Of a DNA stretch of 64,000 nucleotides, positions 28,187-36,156 are shown in pieces (position 1 is the first letter of the stretch; each line of letters begins with the position of its first letter). Below the pieces are notes generated by a model. It had not been told where the DNA came from, ran no database searches, and saw only the letters and a list, made by a program, of their open reading frames with translations. The translations under genes were made by a program, and so were the position numbers. The DNA comes from Pseudomonas multiresinivorans (GTDB taxonomy: Bacteria > Pseudomonadota > Gammaproteobacteria > Pseudomonadales > Pseudomonadaceae), in NCBI RefSeq assembly GCF_012971725.1, contig NZ_CP048833.1, forward strand, positions 1,798,001 to 1,862,000, written 5' to 3'.

Positions 28187-28471
28187 ATGTCGCTGCAGGC
28201 GCTCTGGAGTCTCTTCCAGGCCCATCCCGGTCGTATCGTGAACGACCTGGCCCTGTTCTTCGCCCTGGCCGGAGGCTGGCTGCTGCTGGCGACCCGTCGC
28301 CGTGAACGCCTCGCCCTGGCGCGCCTGGCTGCCGAAAGCGAAGTCGCACCGGTCCCCCTGGACAGCGTCGAGCCGACCGCGCGGATGAATCGCTTCTTCT
28401 ACCGTTTCGGCTTTGCCTGCATGACGCTGGCGCTTGCCGTGAGCTGGTACAGCACGCAGCTCGGCCAGTAA
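28187..28471 (+). CDS. small membrane protein, hypothetical
   Basis: 94 residues with two hydrophobic helices (IVNDLALFFALAGGWLLLAT and FGFACMTLALAVSWYS) separated by a charged loop (RRRERLALARLAAESEVAP). The ATG at 28187 follows CGGAGG at 28177-28181. No family is recognised. It has its own terminator shared with the acyltransferase. Confidence 0.7.
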   Translation: MSLQALWSLFQAHPGRIVNDLALFFALAGGWLLLATRRRERLALARLAAESEVAPVPLDSVEPTARMNRFFYRFGFACMTLALAVSWYSTQLGQ

Positions 28472-28481
28472 CGAGCGAAAG

Positions 28482-28510
28482 CAAAAGGCGCCCGAGGGCG
28501 CCTTTTTTCA
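28482..28510. terminator. bidirectional terminator
   Basis: Hairpin aaaaggcgccc-ga-gggcgccttttt. Its right T-run overlaps the stop codon of the convergent acyltransferase gene. Confidence 0.88.
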
Positions 28511-29668
28511 TGCCTGCGGCTTGAGCCGGTATTGGTTCAACACCGGGTTGGCGTACTGCAGGATCAGGTGGCCGCGCTGCTCCACGGGGCATTCGCCCAG
28601 GCGACGCTCCCATTCGGTGCGCGCACGCTGCAGTTCCTCGGCCTTGAACAGAGTCTCGGCGCGGGGCACGTTCAGCGCGGCATCGCGCAGCTCGGAGGCC
28701 TCGTAGGCGAGGTAATGCACCGGGAACAGCCGGTAGTTGCCGAGGATCTGCCGGTCCAGCTCGGCGGCGAGCTGCTTGGCGTCAGCGAAGTCGCCGGTGA
28801 TCTCCTCGCCGAAGTTGATGTGCACCCGGCCCTTGTAGCCGGTGATGCCCTGCACGATGCTGCGGTCGTCCTCGCCCGGCGCCTTCCTGTACTCGCCGGT
28901 GGTGGCGCGGGTGTACAGCTCGCGGGCCTTGGCGGCGTCGCAGGGGTCGTATTCGTAGCTGATGGACACCGGGATCAGGTGCAGCTCGCGGATCACCTCG
29001 GCGAACGGCTCGTCCTTGCGGCTCATGTGGAACATCTTGAGGATCGCCGAATCGGTGCGGTCGTCACCGTCCTTGGCGCGGCCTTCGGCCTGGGCGATCC
29101 AGATCGACTGGACGTCCTGGCAGATCGAGTGATTGATGTAGGCCGAGAGGTTCTGGTACGCCGCCAGCTTCTCGCGCCGGCCGCTGATGGAGCGGTGCAC
29201 GATGAAGCTCTTGTTCAGGCGCATCAGGTCGCTGACGAAGGGCTTCTGCAGCAGGTTGTCGCCAATGGCGATGCGCGGCGTCGGCAGCTTCGCGTGGAAG
29301 ATCGCGTAGTTGCAGAAGGCCGGGTCCATCACGATGTCGCGGTGGTTGGCTATGAACAGGTACGCGCGGCCGGATTTCAGGCGCTCGACGCCCGAATAGG
29401 TGACGCCGTCGGTGGCGTGCTCGATGGTCCGGTCGACGTAGGGCTCGAACTTGTCCTGCAGCGCGACGACGCTGCGGATGCCGGTGACTTCGCGGGCCAG
29501 CCGATGGGCTATAAGAGGTCTGAGCAGCCAGCCGAACGGACCGGACAGACGCGGGAAACGGTAACGCGCCAGCGCGCCGAGGAAGGCGTCATCGCTCAGC
29601 AGGCGCTGCAGGACAGCCGGGACTTCGGCGTCGTTGTACGGTCGGATGGCTTCGAACTCGCCCATCAT
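28508..29668 (-). CDS. glycerolipid acyltransferase-like protein (PlsC/PlsB superfamily)
   Basis: 386 residues. The acyltransferase motif NHRDIVMD (HxxxxD type) sits near residue 110, followed by NKSFIVHRSISGRREKLAAYQNLS and the block IWIAQAEGRAKDGDD (substrate-binding EGxR). HLIPVSISYEYDPCDAAKA fits the fourth block. It probably acylates lysophosphatidate or a related acceptor at the inner membrane, though it is longer than PlsC. Starts at 29668 and 29665 (tandem ATGs) are both possible; the longer frame to 29746 has no support. Confidence 0.85.
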   Translation of the reverse strand: MMGEFEAIRPYNDAEVPAVLQRLLSDDAFLGALARYRFPRLSGPFGWLLRPLIAHRLAREVTGIRSVVALQDKFEPYVDRTIEHATDGVTYSGVERLKSGRAYLFIANHRDIVMDPAFCNYAIFHAKLPTPRIAIGDNLLQKPFVSDLMRLNKSFIVHRSISGRREKLAAYQNLSAYINHSICQDVQSIWIAQAEGRAKDGDDRTDSAILKMFHMSRKDEPFAEVIRELHLIPVSISYEYDPCDAAKARELYTRATTGEYRKAPGEDDRSIVQGITGYKGRVHINFGEEITGDFADAKQLAAELDRQILGNYRLFPVHYLAYEASELRDAALNVPRAETLFKAEELQRARTEWERRLGECPVEQRGHLILQYANPVLNQYRLKPQA

Positions 29669-29808
29669 GCTCTCTAATGAATGCTCGGGGGTATCACGGG
29701 TCGGGCCGCGATGTAGACGGTCCGGAAGGGTATGCCGCCGACTCACCGGTCAGGCGGGCGCCCAAAAAGACCGCGCGATTATAAACGGAAGTCACGGGGG
29801 AACCAGCG

Positions 29809-29991
29809 ATGCTCGAAAGTCAGGCCTATTCCTGCCCTTATTGCGGCGAGCCGGCCGAGGCTGTGCTCGACCTTTCCGGAGGCGACCAGAGCTACTATGA
29901 AGATTGCCCGGTGTGTTGCCGGCCGATCCTGTTCCAGCTCCACACCGATGGGGTGGAATGGTCCCTGGAAGTCCAGCGCGAGGACGATTGA
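29809..29991 (+). CDS. CPXCG-motif zinc-ribbon-like protein
   Basis: 60 residues with two cysteine pairs, SCPYCGE and DCPVCCRPI, forming a probable zinc ribbon, and a short acidic tail. It matches the CPXCG cysteine-rich family of unknown role. Its stop overlaps the next ATG by one base (TGATG at 29989-29993), so it is translationally coupled to the DUF2007 gene. Confidence 0.9.
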   Translation: MLESQAYSCPYCGEPAEAVLDLSGGDQSYYEDCPVCCRPILFQLHTDGVEWSLEVQREDD

Positions 29992-30257
29992 TGCAGCGAA
30001 TCTACGCACCTGCCGACCTGATCGAAGCCGAACTGCTGGGTGGCATGCTGGCCAACGAGGGCATTTCGTCGCACCTGGGCGGGCGTCACCTGGTCGGCGG
30101 CATCGGCGAGTTGCCGGGCATGGGGCTGCTGCACCTCTGGGTCGAGGATGAGATGGCCGAGCGGGCGCGGGAGCTGATCGCCGCGTACAATGCCGCGCAA
30201 CCCTTGCCGGGGCCCGCTGACGATCACGAAGGCGGCCCGGGCGTCCTGCTTTGCTGA
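29991..30257 (+). CDS. DUF2007 domain protein
   Basis: 88 residues. MQRIYAPADLIEAELLGGMLANEGISSHLGGRHLVGGIGELPGMGLLHLWVEDE is the complete DUF2007 fold, a GlnB-like ferredoxin fold called 'putative signal transducing protein'. No enzymatic residues are visible. It is coupled to the CPXCG gene and 19 bases before the SRAP-like gene; the three probably form one operon. Confidence 0.85.
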   Translation: MQRIYAPADLIEAELLGGMLANEGISSHLGGRHLVGGIGELPGMGLLHLWVEDEMAERARELIAAYNAAQPLPGPADDHEGGPGVLLC

Positions 30258-30276
30258 ATCCCTTCAACGAGTCCCG

Positions 30277-30888
30277 ATGACCAGCCGCTACGCCTTGTTC
30301 CGCTGGAACCGCGAGCTGGCCGACAGCGCCGGCTTCCCTGCCGACCTGCAGCCGCAGTGGAGCCTCGCGCCCGGCGCGCGCGTGCTGATGCTGCGCGAGG
30401 AGAACGGCACACGCCATGCCGACCTCGCGCGCTGGGGCCTGACGCCTGCCTGGTTGAAGGACCTGTCACGCACTCCCGCCCATGCCCGTGTCGAAACCAT
30501 CGCCGAACAGCCGATGTTCCGCGATGCCTTTGCCCAGCGCCGCTGCCTGCTGCCGGCCAACGGCTTCTACGAGTGGCGCGGCGTGCGCAAGCGGCCGCAC
30601 TGGGTTTCCGGTGGCGGCCTGATCTGCTTCGCGGGGGTGTGGGAGGCGTATCCGGTGGAGGGCCACACCTATTACAGCGTGGCGATGCTGACCCAGGAGG
30701 CGGGCGGCATGCGTCGCCCTCTGGTTCTGGATGTCGCCGAGCAGGCGCAGTGGCTGTCGAGCGACACTGAAACGGCGCGCTTGAATGAGTTGCTGCTGTT
30801 GCCCCAGGCGCGGTTGCGCGAGCAGGCGCTGGCGCATTTCATCAACGACCCCGCCTGCAATGGGCCGGAGTGTCTGACGCCCGCTTGA
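30277..30888 (+). CDS. SRAP-domain (YedK/HMCES-like) protein lacking the catalytic Cys2
   Basis: 203 residues. SRAP proteins protect abasic sites in single-stranded DNA by a covalent link through Cys2 (MCGRY start). Here the start is MTSRY. The motif NARxET is HARVET, and the later HDRMP region reads GMRRPLVL. GFYEW, with the conserved Glu, is intact, as is the fold (RRCLLPANGFYEW, FAGVWEAY). With Cys2, Asn75 and His160 equivalents replaced, abasic crosslinking as known for YedK seems impossible. The ATG at 30277 is the only sensible start; no Cys codon follows it. Confidence 0.85.
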   Translation: MTSRYALFRWNRELADSAGFPADLQPQWSLAPGARVLMLREENGTRHADLARWGLTPAWLKDLSRTPAHARVETIAEQPMFRDAFAQRRCLLPANGFYEWRGVRKRPHWVSGGGLICFAGVWEAYPVEGHTYYSVAMLTQEAGGMRRPLVLDVAEQAQWLSSDTETARLNELLLLPQARLREQALAHFINDPACNGPECLTPA

Positions 30889-30897
30889 GAGCATTCC

Positions 30898-30968
30898 CGT
30901 AGGAGCGGATTCATCCGCGATGTTTCCGCGCGAGCTGGGGGCCATCGCGGACAGAGTCCGCTCCTACG
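30898..30968. repeat. REP-like inverted repeat, 'tctgtccgcg' family
   Basis: Arms cgtaggagcggattcatccg plus cga (30898-30920) and tcgcggacagagtccgctcc plus tacg (30945-30968), with a few mismatches. Same family as 20530-20622. It lies between the SRAP-like gene and the chemoreceptor. Confidence 0.8.
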
Positions 30969-31022
30969 AAACCCATGTCGCCATGGGTGGCCGTCTGACG
31001 CCGTGGCGTCAGACGGCATGCC

Positions 31023-33155
31023 TCACACCTTGAACTGATTCACCAGCCGCCGCTGCTGCTCGGCCAGCTTGGTCAGCTCGGCGCTGGCCTGGGAGGCCTC
31101 GTCGGCGCCGCCGGCCACCTGGTTGGCGACCATGCCGATGTTGCTGACGTTGCGGTTGATGTCCTCGGCCACCGCGCTCTGCTCCTCGGCGGCGCTGGCG
31201 ATCTGGGTGTTCATGTCGTTGATCACCGACACCGCCTGGGTGATCGACTCCAGCGCCTGGGCCGCTTCGCCGGCATGGCGCACGCTGTCTTCGGTCTTGT
31301 CCTGGCTCTGCTGCATCACCTGCACCACTTCGCGGGTGCCGTTCTGCAGTTGCTGGATCATCGACTGGATTTCCTCGGTGGCCTGCTGGGTCTTCTGCGC
31401 CAGGTTACGCACTTCGTCGGCGACCACGGCGAAGCCGCGGCCCTGTTCGCCGGCGCGGGCCGCCTCGATGGCGGCGTTGAGCGCCAGCAGGTTGGTCTGC
31501 TCGGCGATGCCGCGGATGGCCACCAGGATCGCGTTGATATTCTCGCTGTCGCGGGCCAGCGACTGCACCACACCGACGGCGCGGCCGATCTCGCTGGCTA
31601 GCGCCTGGATCGCCGTGGAGCTGCTCTCGACGATGCGCTTGCCGTGGTGCGCGGCCTGGTCGGCATGGTTGGCCGCTTCTGCCGCGTGGGTGGCGTTGCG
31701 CGCCACGTCCTGGGCGGTGGCGGTCATCTCGTGGACGGCGGTGGCCACCAGTTCGATTTCCGCCAGTTGCTTCTGCACGCCCTGGTTGGTGCGGATGGCG
31801 ATGTCGGCCGTGTGCTCGGAGGAATCGCTGACGTGCTGCACCGAGGTCACCACCTGGCCGATCATGCCCTGCAGCTTGACCAGGAAGGTGTTGAAGCCTT
31901 TGGCGATGGAACCCAGTTCGTCGGCGCGGTCGCTGGTCAGGCGACGGGTCAGGTCGCCTTCGCCCTGGGCGATGTCGTCGAGCATGCCGACCAGCTGGCG
32001 CAGCGGGCGGGCGATGCCGTGGCCGACCAGCCAGATCACGGCCAGGCCGATGGCAGCGATCAGCAGGCCGACCAGGGTCATGCCCAGGGTGTCGCTGTCG
32101 CGCTGGGATTTCAGATCGTTCTGCAGCTTGTTCAGATCGCCCAGCACGGCTTCCTGCGGCAATTGCAGCATCAGCGTCCAGCGCGCGCCGGAGTCGGCGA
32201 TGGTGAAGGGCAGGAACAGTTCGATATGGCCGTGCTCCTTGTCCAGTGAGGTCAGCGGCTGATCGAGTGTGAGCTTGGCCAGGTTGGCCACCTCATTGGC
32301 GTCGAGCACGCTGCTGGCGGATTCGCCGAGCTTGGCTGGGTCCTTGGTGTACGCGACCAGGCGACCGTTGGTGGAAATCAGTGCCATCTCGCCGGCGCCG
32401 TCGTAGAGCTGGCTGTCGGCGGTCTTGAGCAGGTCCTGGATGAAGTCCAGCGACAGGTCGACGCCGACGGTGCCCTTGAACTGGCCCTTGACCATGATCG
32501 GCGCGTTGAAGGAGGACATCAGCACCATCTTGCCGCCCATTTCGTAGGGCGCCGGGTCGATGATGCACGGCTGGTGCTTCTCTTTCGGGCACAGGTAGTA
32601 CTCGCCTTCACGCACGCCGGTGGGCTGCATCTTCTGGCTTTCCAGGGTGTCGCCCATGGCCTCGACGGTGAGGCCGCCGTCCTTGCGGTACCACCAGGGC
32701 ATGAAGCGGCCGCTGGCGTCATAGCCGGGTAGCCCCGAGTACTGGCTGTCGTTGCCGGCGAAGGCGTTGGGTTCCCAGCCGGCGAAGGCGTCGAGCAGCT
32801 TGGGGTTCTGCGCCACGGTCTGGCGCAGCAGGTTGGACATGCCGGCGCGACCGATGCCCAGCAGCGGCTGGCCATTGGCGTCGGTTTCGTCGAGCAGGGC
32901 GTTGGTATTGGCCAGGTCGCGGGCGACCGTCAGGGGGTACTCCAGCTCGCGCTGGATCTGGGCGACCTGGCCGCGCGCCATGGCCACCAGGCGTTCGTTG
33001 ATCACCTGTTCGAGCAGCGCCTGGGTGCGCTCCTGCACCAGCGCCTGGGTCCGAGAGCCGGCGAACAATGCGTACAGCACCAGCGCCGCGACCACTGCCA
33101 GAACGCTGGCACCGGCCAGCGCCACCACGGAAAACTGGATCGACTTGAATTTCAT
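31023..33155 (-). CDS. methyl-accepting chemotaxis protein with dCache sensor
   Basis: 710-residue transmembrane chemoreceptor. Helix 1 (IQFSVVALAGASVLAVVAALVLYALF) and helix 2 (LGMTLVGLLIAAIGLAVIWLVGHGIA, about 365-390) enclose a double-Cache periplasmic sensor of about 320 residues. A HAMP domain (RPLRQLVGMLDDIAQGEGDLTRRL) and the signalling domain with the hairpin tip VAIRGIAEQTNLLALNAAIEAARAGEQGRGFAVVADEVRNLA follow. The sensor contains PWWYRKDGG and a Cys pair (YYLCPKEKHQPC). The ligand is not deducible. A sigma-28 promoter lies 41 bases upstream of the ATG. Confidence 0.93.
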   Translation of the reverse strand: MKFKSIQFSVVALAGASVLAVVAALVLYALFAGSRTQALVQERTQALLEQVINERLVAMARGQVAQIQRELEYPLTVARDLANTNALLDETDANGQPLLGIGRAGMSNLLRQTVAQNPKLLDAFAGWEPNAFAGNDSQYSGLPGYDASGRFMPWWYRKDGGLTVEAMGDTLESQKMQPTGVREGEYYLCPKEKHQPCIIDPAPYEMGGKMVLMSSFNAPIMVKGQFKGTVGVDLSLDFIQDLLKTADSQLYDGAGEMALISTNGRLVAYTKDPAKLGESASSVLDANEVANLAKLTLDQPLTSLDKEHGHIELFLPFTIADSGARWTLMLQLPQEAVLGDLNKLQNDLKSQRDSDTLGMTLVGLLIAAIGLAVIWLVGHGIARPLRQLVGMLDDIAQGEGDLTRRLTSDRADELGSIAKGFNTFLVKLQGMIGQVVTSVQHVSDSSEHTADIAIRTNQGVQKQLAEIELVATAVHEMTATAQDVARNATHAAEAANHADQAAHHGKRIVESSSTAIQALASEIGRAVGVVQSLARDSENINAILVAIRGIAEQTNLLALNAAIEAARAGEQGRGFAVVADEVRNLAQKTQQATEEIQSMIQQLQNGTREVVQVMQQSQDKTEDSVRHAGEAAQALESITQAVSVINDMNTQIASAAEEQSAVAEDINRNVSNIGMVANQVAGGADEASQASAELTKLAEQQRRLVNQFKV

Positions 33156-33584
33156 ACGGGTACCCGGAATGCGCCAGAAGCCTGCGTGTCTATCTGTATC
33201 GGCAGGACCGGGGAAATTCCTTAGGCGGCCGTTGTAATGGGTTGTAACGCGGCTGTTCACCGCCTGTCGCAGGATTGTCGGCGCTGGCCGGGAGGTCTAG
33301 CATGTGATGTCAAAATGAAATTACTCGGCTGCGCCGAGCGCCTTGAACCTGTGCTTGAACGGGGGACGAGGGCGCCGGCGACGGTTGTTCCGTGGTGGAG
33401 GCGCGCCGGTGCGATGGCCTCTGCTGCCTATGCCACGACAGATGGCCCCCGGCATCTTCCGATCAGCCGGTCCGGTTTCGTAAGTCACTGCTGCGCCGGC
33501 TGTTTCCTGGCAGTTGCCGGGCACCGGGGGTGGGCCTACCATGCGCGCTGTCCGTGGGAGATTGCATTGTTTCGGGAGAGCAAC
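33156..33584. other. 429-bp divergent intergenic region
   Basis: It lies between the chemoreceptor and the M48 protease gene. The first 70 bases hold the sigma-28 promoter. A short direct repeat (ttgtaa twice, at about 33232 and 33242) follows. The remaining DNA shows open frames only with shadow-like Arg/Cys-rich translations, and I see no gene, RNA or clear promoter for the protease. Confidence 0.5.
33196..33223 (-). promoter_or_regulatory. sigma-28 (FliA) promoter of the chemoreceptor gene
   Basis: On the minus strand TAAGGAAT is followed after 12 bases by GCCGATAC, close to the FliA consensus TAAAGTTT-N11-GCCGATAA. The -10 element ends 41 bases before the chemoreceptor ATG. It fits flagellar/chemotaxis co-regulation. 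Confidence 0.75.
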
Positions 33585-34403
33585 ATGCCCAGAGTTTTCC
33601 GTATCGCCGGCCTGGCCGCCGCGCTGATGCTTACTGCCTGCCAGCAGGTGAACACCACCAGCGGCGGCGTCGTTGGCGTCGAGCGTAAACAGACCATGTT
33701 CAGCATGCTGTCCAGCGCGCAGGTCGACCAGATGTATGCGCAGTCCTACCAGCAGACCCTCAGCGAGGCTTCCAAGGCCGGCAAGCTGGATGCCAGCAGC
33801 AGCGACGCCAAGCGCGTGAAGGCCATCGCCGACCGGCTGATCCCGCAGACCGGCGCATTCCGCCAGGATGCGCCGTCGTGGAAGTGGGAAGTCAACGTGA
33901 TCCAGAGCGACGAGCTCAATGCCAACTGCGGTCCCGGCGGCAAGATCATCGTCTACACCGGGCTGATCGATAAGCTGAAGCTGACCGACGACGAACTCGC
34001 CGCGGTGATGGGCCACGAAATCGCCCACGCCCTGCGCGAGCACGGCCGCGAGGCCATGTCCCGCGCCTATGCCGAACAGGTCGGCCTCGGCCTGGGCGGC
34101 CAGTTGCTGGGCCTGGGCCAGACCAGCGTGGACCTCGCCCACCAGGTCGTCGAATACAGCATGACGCTGCCCAACAGTCGGCAGAATGAGAACGAGGCCG
34201 ACCTGATTGGCCTGGAATTGGCAGCGCGGGCCGGTTATAACCCCAACGCCGCTATCACCTTGTGGCAGAAGATGGGGCAAGCCGGGGGCGACGCACCGCC
34301 GGAAATCCTCAGCACCCACCCGGCGGATAGCACGCGGATGGCCAACCTGCAGGCCGCCATCCCGAAGGTCATGCCGCTCTACGAGCAGGCCAAGACCCAT
34401 TAA
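33585..34403 (+). CDS. M48-family metalloprotease lipoprotein (LoiP-like)
   Basis: 272 residues. Lipobox MLTACQQ (Cys19) follows a signal peptide, so it is anchored in the envelope. The zinc site is GHEIAHALREHGREAM and the third ligand lies in NENEADLIGLELAARAGYNP. A C-terminal stretch ILSTHPADSTRMANLQ is typical of M48 lipoproteins such as LoiP/YcaL, which degrade misfolded outer-membrane proteins. The start at 33585 follows GGGAGAG; the upstream frame to 33237 is non-coding. Confidence 0.92.
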   Translation: MPRVFRIAGLAAALMLTACQQVNTTSGGVVGVERKQTMFSMLSSAQVDQMYAQSYQQTLSEASKAGKLDASSSDAKRVKAIADRLIPQTGAFRQDAPSWKWEVNVIQSDELNANCGPGGKIIVYTGLIDKLKLTDDELAAVMGHEIAHALREHGREAMSRAYAEQVGLGLGGQLLGLGQTSVDLAHQVVEYSMTLPNSRQNENEADLIGLELAARAGYNPNAAITLWQKMGQAGGDAPPEILSTHPADSTRMANLQAAIPKVMPLYEQAKTH

Positions 34404-34481
34404 GCAGTGGTTCGTGATTCTCTCGAACGGCCAGGAGCGGCGTAAGGTTGCGCCGCTTTATCCAGTGAACAGGGAGCACCC

Positions 34482-35465
34482 GTGAAAATCGCTGTACTCG
34501 GAGCCACCGGGCTCCTGGGCCACCACGCCGCCCGCGCGATCAAGGCGGCCGGCCACCAGCTGGTGCTGATCCACCGACCCTCGTCGCAGATCCAGCGCCT
34601 GGCCTACCTGGAGCCTGAGTGCCGGGTAGCCGAACTCTTCGATCACCAGGGCATGGCCCGCGCGCTGAGCGGCCTCGATGCGGTGATTTTCAGCGCCGGC
34701 TACTACCCGGTGCGGCCGCGCCGCTGGCAGGAGGAAGTCGCCAGCGCACTGGACCTGACCAACCATTTCTATGCGGCCTGCCTGCAGGCCAAGGTGCCGC
34801 GCATCCTCTACGTCGGCTCGGCGTTCGCCATGCCTTCGCATCCGCAAGGGTTGCCGGGGCACGAAGGGCTGTTCTACGAAGGGCTGCCCACCGGCAAGAG
34901 TGCCTACGTGATGTGCAAGTGGGCGCTGGACGAACAGGCCCGAGAACAGGCTCGCGGCGGGCTGCCGGTGGTGATCGGGATTCCCGGCATGGTGCTGGGC
35001 GAGCTGGACATCGGCCCGACCACCGGGCGCCTGATCACCGCCATCGGCCGCGATGAGATGCTGCATTACGTGCCGGGGCGGCGAAATGTCATCGATGCCT
35101 CCGAGGCCGGGCGCGGTCTGCTCAAGGCTCTGGAGCGTGGCCGGGTAGGGGAGCGTTACCTGCTCACCGGGCACAACATCGAGATGGCCGAGCTGACCGC
35201 GACCATCGCCAGGTTGCTGGGCAAGCCGGCGCCAACGCCGATGCCGCTGCACCGCGCCCGCGCGCTGGCGACCCTGGGGCGCTGGCGCTATCGCCTGACC
35301 GGCAAGATGCCGTTGCTTGACGACACCGCCATCGAGGTGATGGCCGGCGGGCAGTTCCTCGACGGCCGCAAGGCGCGGGAGGAGCTGGGCTTCGAGTCGC
35401 ATGTGCCGTTGCAGGATACGCTGGAGCGGGCCATTTCCTGGTTCCACGCCAACGATTACCTCTGA
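34482..35465 (+). CDS. NAD(P)-dependent epimerase/dehydratase-like (extended SDR)
   Basis: 327 residues. Rossmann start MKIAVLGATGLLGHHAARAI (GxTGxxG), middle strand ILYVGSAFAMP (Ser) and SAYVMCKW (YxxxK), the SDR catalytic residues. The C-terminal part (LLTGHNIEMAELTATIARLLGKPAP) is of the kind seen in DltE/dihydroflavonol-reductase-like proteins. The substrate is unknown. The start is GTG with AGGGAG upstream. A REP pair and a terminator follow. Confidence 0.85.
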   Translation: MKIAVLGATGLLGHHAARAIKAAGHQLVLIHRPSSQIQRLAYLEPECRVAELFDHQGMARALSGLDAVIFSAGYYPVRPRRWQEEVASALDLTNHFYAACLQAKVPRILYVGSAFAMPSHPQGLPGHEGLFYEGLPTGKSAYVMCKWALDEQAREQARGGLPVVIGIPGMVLGELDIGPTTGRLITAIGRDEMLHYVPGRRNVIDASEAGRGLLKALERGRVGERYLLTGHNIEMAELTATIARLLGKPAPTPMPLHRARALATLGRWRYRLTGKMPLLDDTAIEVMAGGQFLDGRKAREELGFESHVPLQDTLERAISWFHANDYL

Positions 35466-35484
35466 GCTCGAGGCTAGGGTCACT

Positions 35485-35554
35485 GTAGGAGCGAGCTTGC
35501 TCGCGAACCGCATAACACCGAGTGACTCCTGTTCGCGAGCAAGCTCGCTCCTAC
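35485..35554. repeat. REP palindrome, main family
   Basis: Perfect 24-base arms at 35485-35508 (GTAGGAGCGAGCTTGCTCGC plus gaac) and 35531-35554, with 22 bases between them. It separates two convergent transcription units. Confidence 0.92.
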
Positions 35555-35576
35555 AAGAGCAGCACCGGGAACGAAT

Positions 35577-35612
35577 AAAGAAAAGCCCGGCGGATGCCGG
35601 GCTTTTTCTTTG
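35577..35612. terminator. bidirectional terminator
   Basis: Hairpin aaaagcccggc-ggat-gccgggcttttt with A- and T-runs, ending one base before the minus-strand gene's stop codon at 35613. Confidence 0.92.
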
Positions 35613-36056
35613 TCAGGGCAGCGCCTTCTCCGCGAACGGTCGATTGGGCAGCCCCATCTGTGCGCGGAAGCTTTCCATGTCGAACAGCGTGCACAACTCC
35701 TGCACCTGGTCCTGGCTGTTGAACACCCAGAAGCCCATGGCCGAGATGCTGACGATGCGGTCGCTGGCCGGGTAACCCAGCACAGGCCTGACGATGCAGC
35801 CCATCAACGTGCTCCAGGTGAAGACCTTGTTGCCCTCGCGGATGCACTCCTCGACGGCCACTTCCAGGTCATCCATGCCGCCACGGATTTCCTCCACCAG
35901 GGCCCGGTAACCGGCGTTGTCCAGCGGCTGGGCAGTGAAGGCGCTCTTGTAGATGAAGTCCGGGCTGTGCAGTTGTTCCACCAGCGCCAGGTGCCCCTTG
36001 TTCCAGGCCAGGTCGATGTGATGGCGGGCGACTTTCTTCAGGTCTTTTTCCGGCAT
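35613..36056 (-). CDS. SnoaL-like / ester-cyclase-like NTF2-fold protein
   Basis: 147 residues. NTF2-like cone fold of the SnoaL polyketide-cyclase type (ester cyclase in databases): ARHHIDLAWNKGHLALVEQLHSPDFIYKS, YRALVEEIRGGMDDLEVAVEECIREGNKVFTWSTLMGC, then ISAMGFWVFNSQDQVQELCTLFD. There is no polyketide context, so it is likely a small-molecule binding protein of unknown substrate. The start at 36056 is supported by AAAGGA. A 24-bp palindrome lies 36-59 bases upstream. Confidence 0.8.
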   Translation of the reverse strand: MPEKDLKKVARHHIDLAWNKGHLALVEQLHSPDFIYKSAFTAQPLDNAGYRALVEEIRGGMDDLEVAVEECIREGNKVFTWSTLMGCIVRPVLGYPASDRIVSISAMGFWVFNSQDQVQELCTLFDMESFRAQMGLPNRPFAEKALP

Positions 36057-36091
36057 GGCGACATCCTTTGTCGTAGGAGGCGGAAACGCCA

Positions 36092-36115
36092 CTGTGTATC
36101 GCAGGCGATACACAG
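36092..36115. promoter_or_regulatory. 24-bp perfect palindrome, candidate operator
   Basis: Arms ctgtgtatcgc and gcgatacacag flank ag. It lies between the GDT1-type gene (stop at 36157) and the SnoaL-like gene on the same strand. It looks like a TetR/GntR-sized operator, though an RNA hairpin is possible. Confidence 0.5.
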
Positions 36116-36156
36116 GCATTGGCCGGCGCGCCAGCCTCCCTTCGAAAAGCTGTCGG

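Noticed and set aside
33237..33584. 116-residue N-terminal extension of the M48 protease
   Set aside because: The lipoprotein signal peptide begins at 33585 with a good ribosome site, and the extension runs over non-coding-like DNA.
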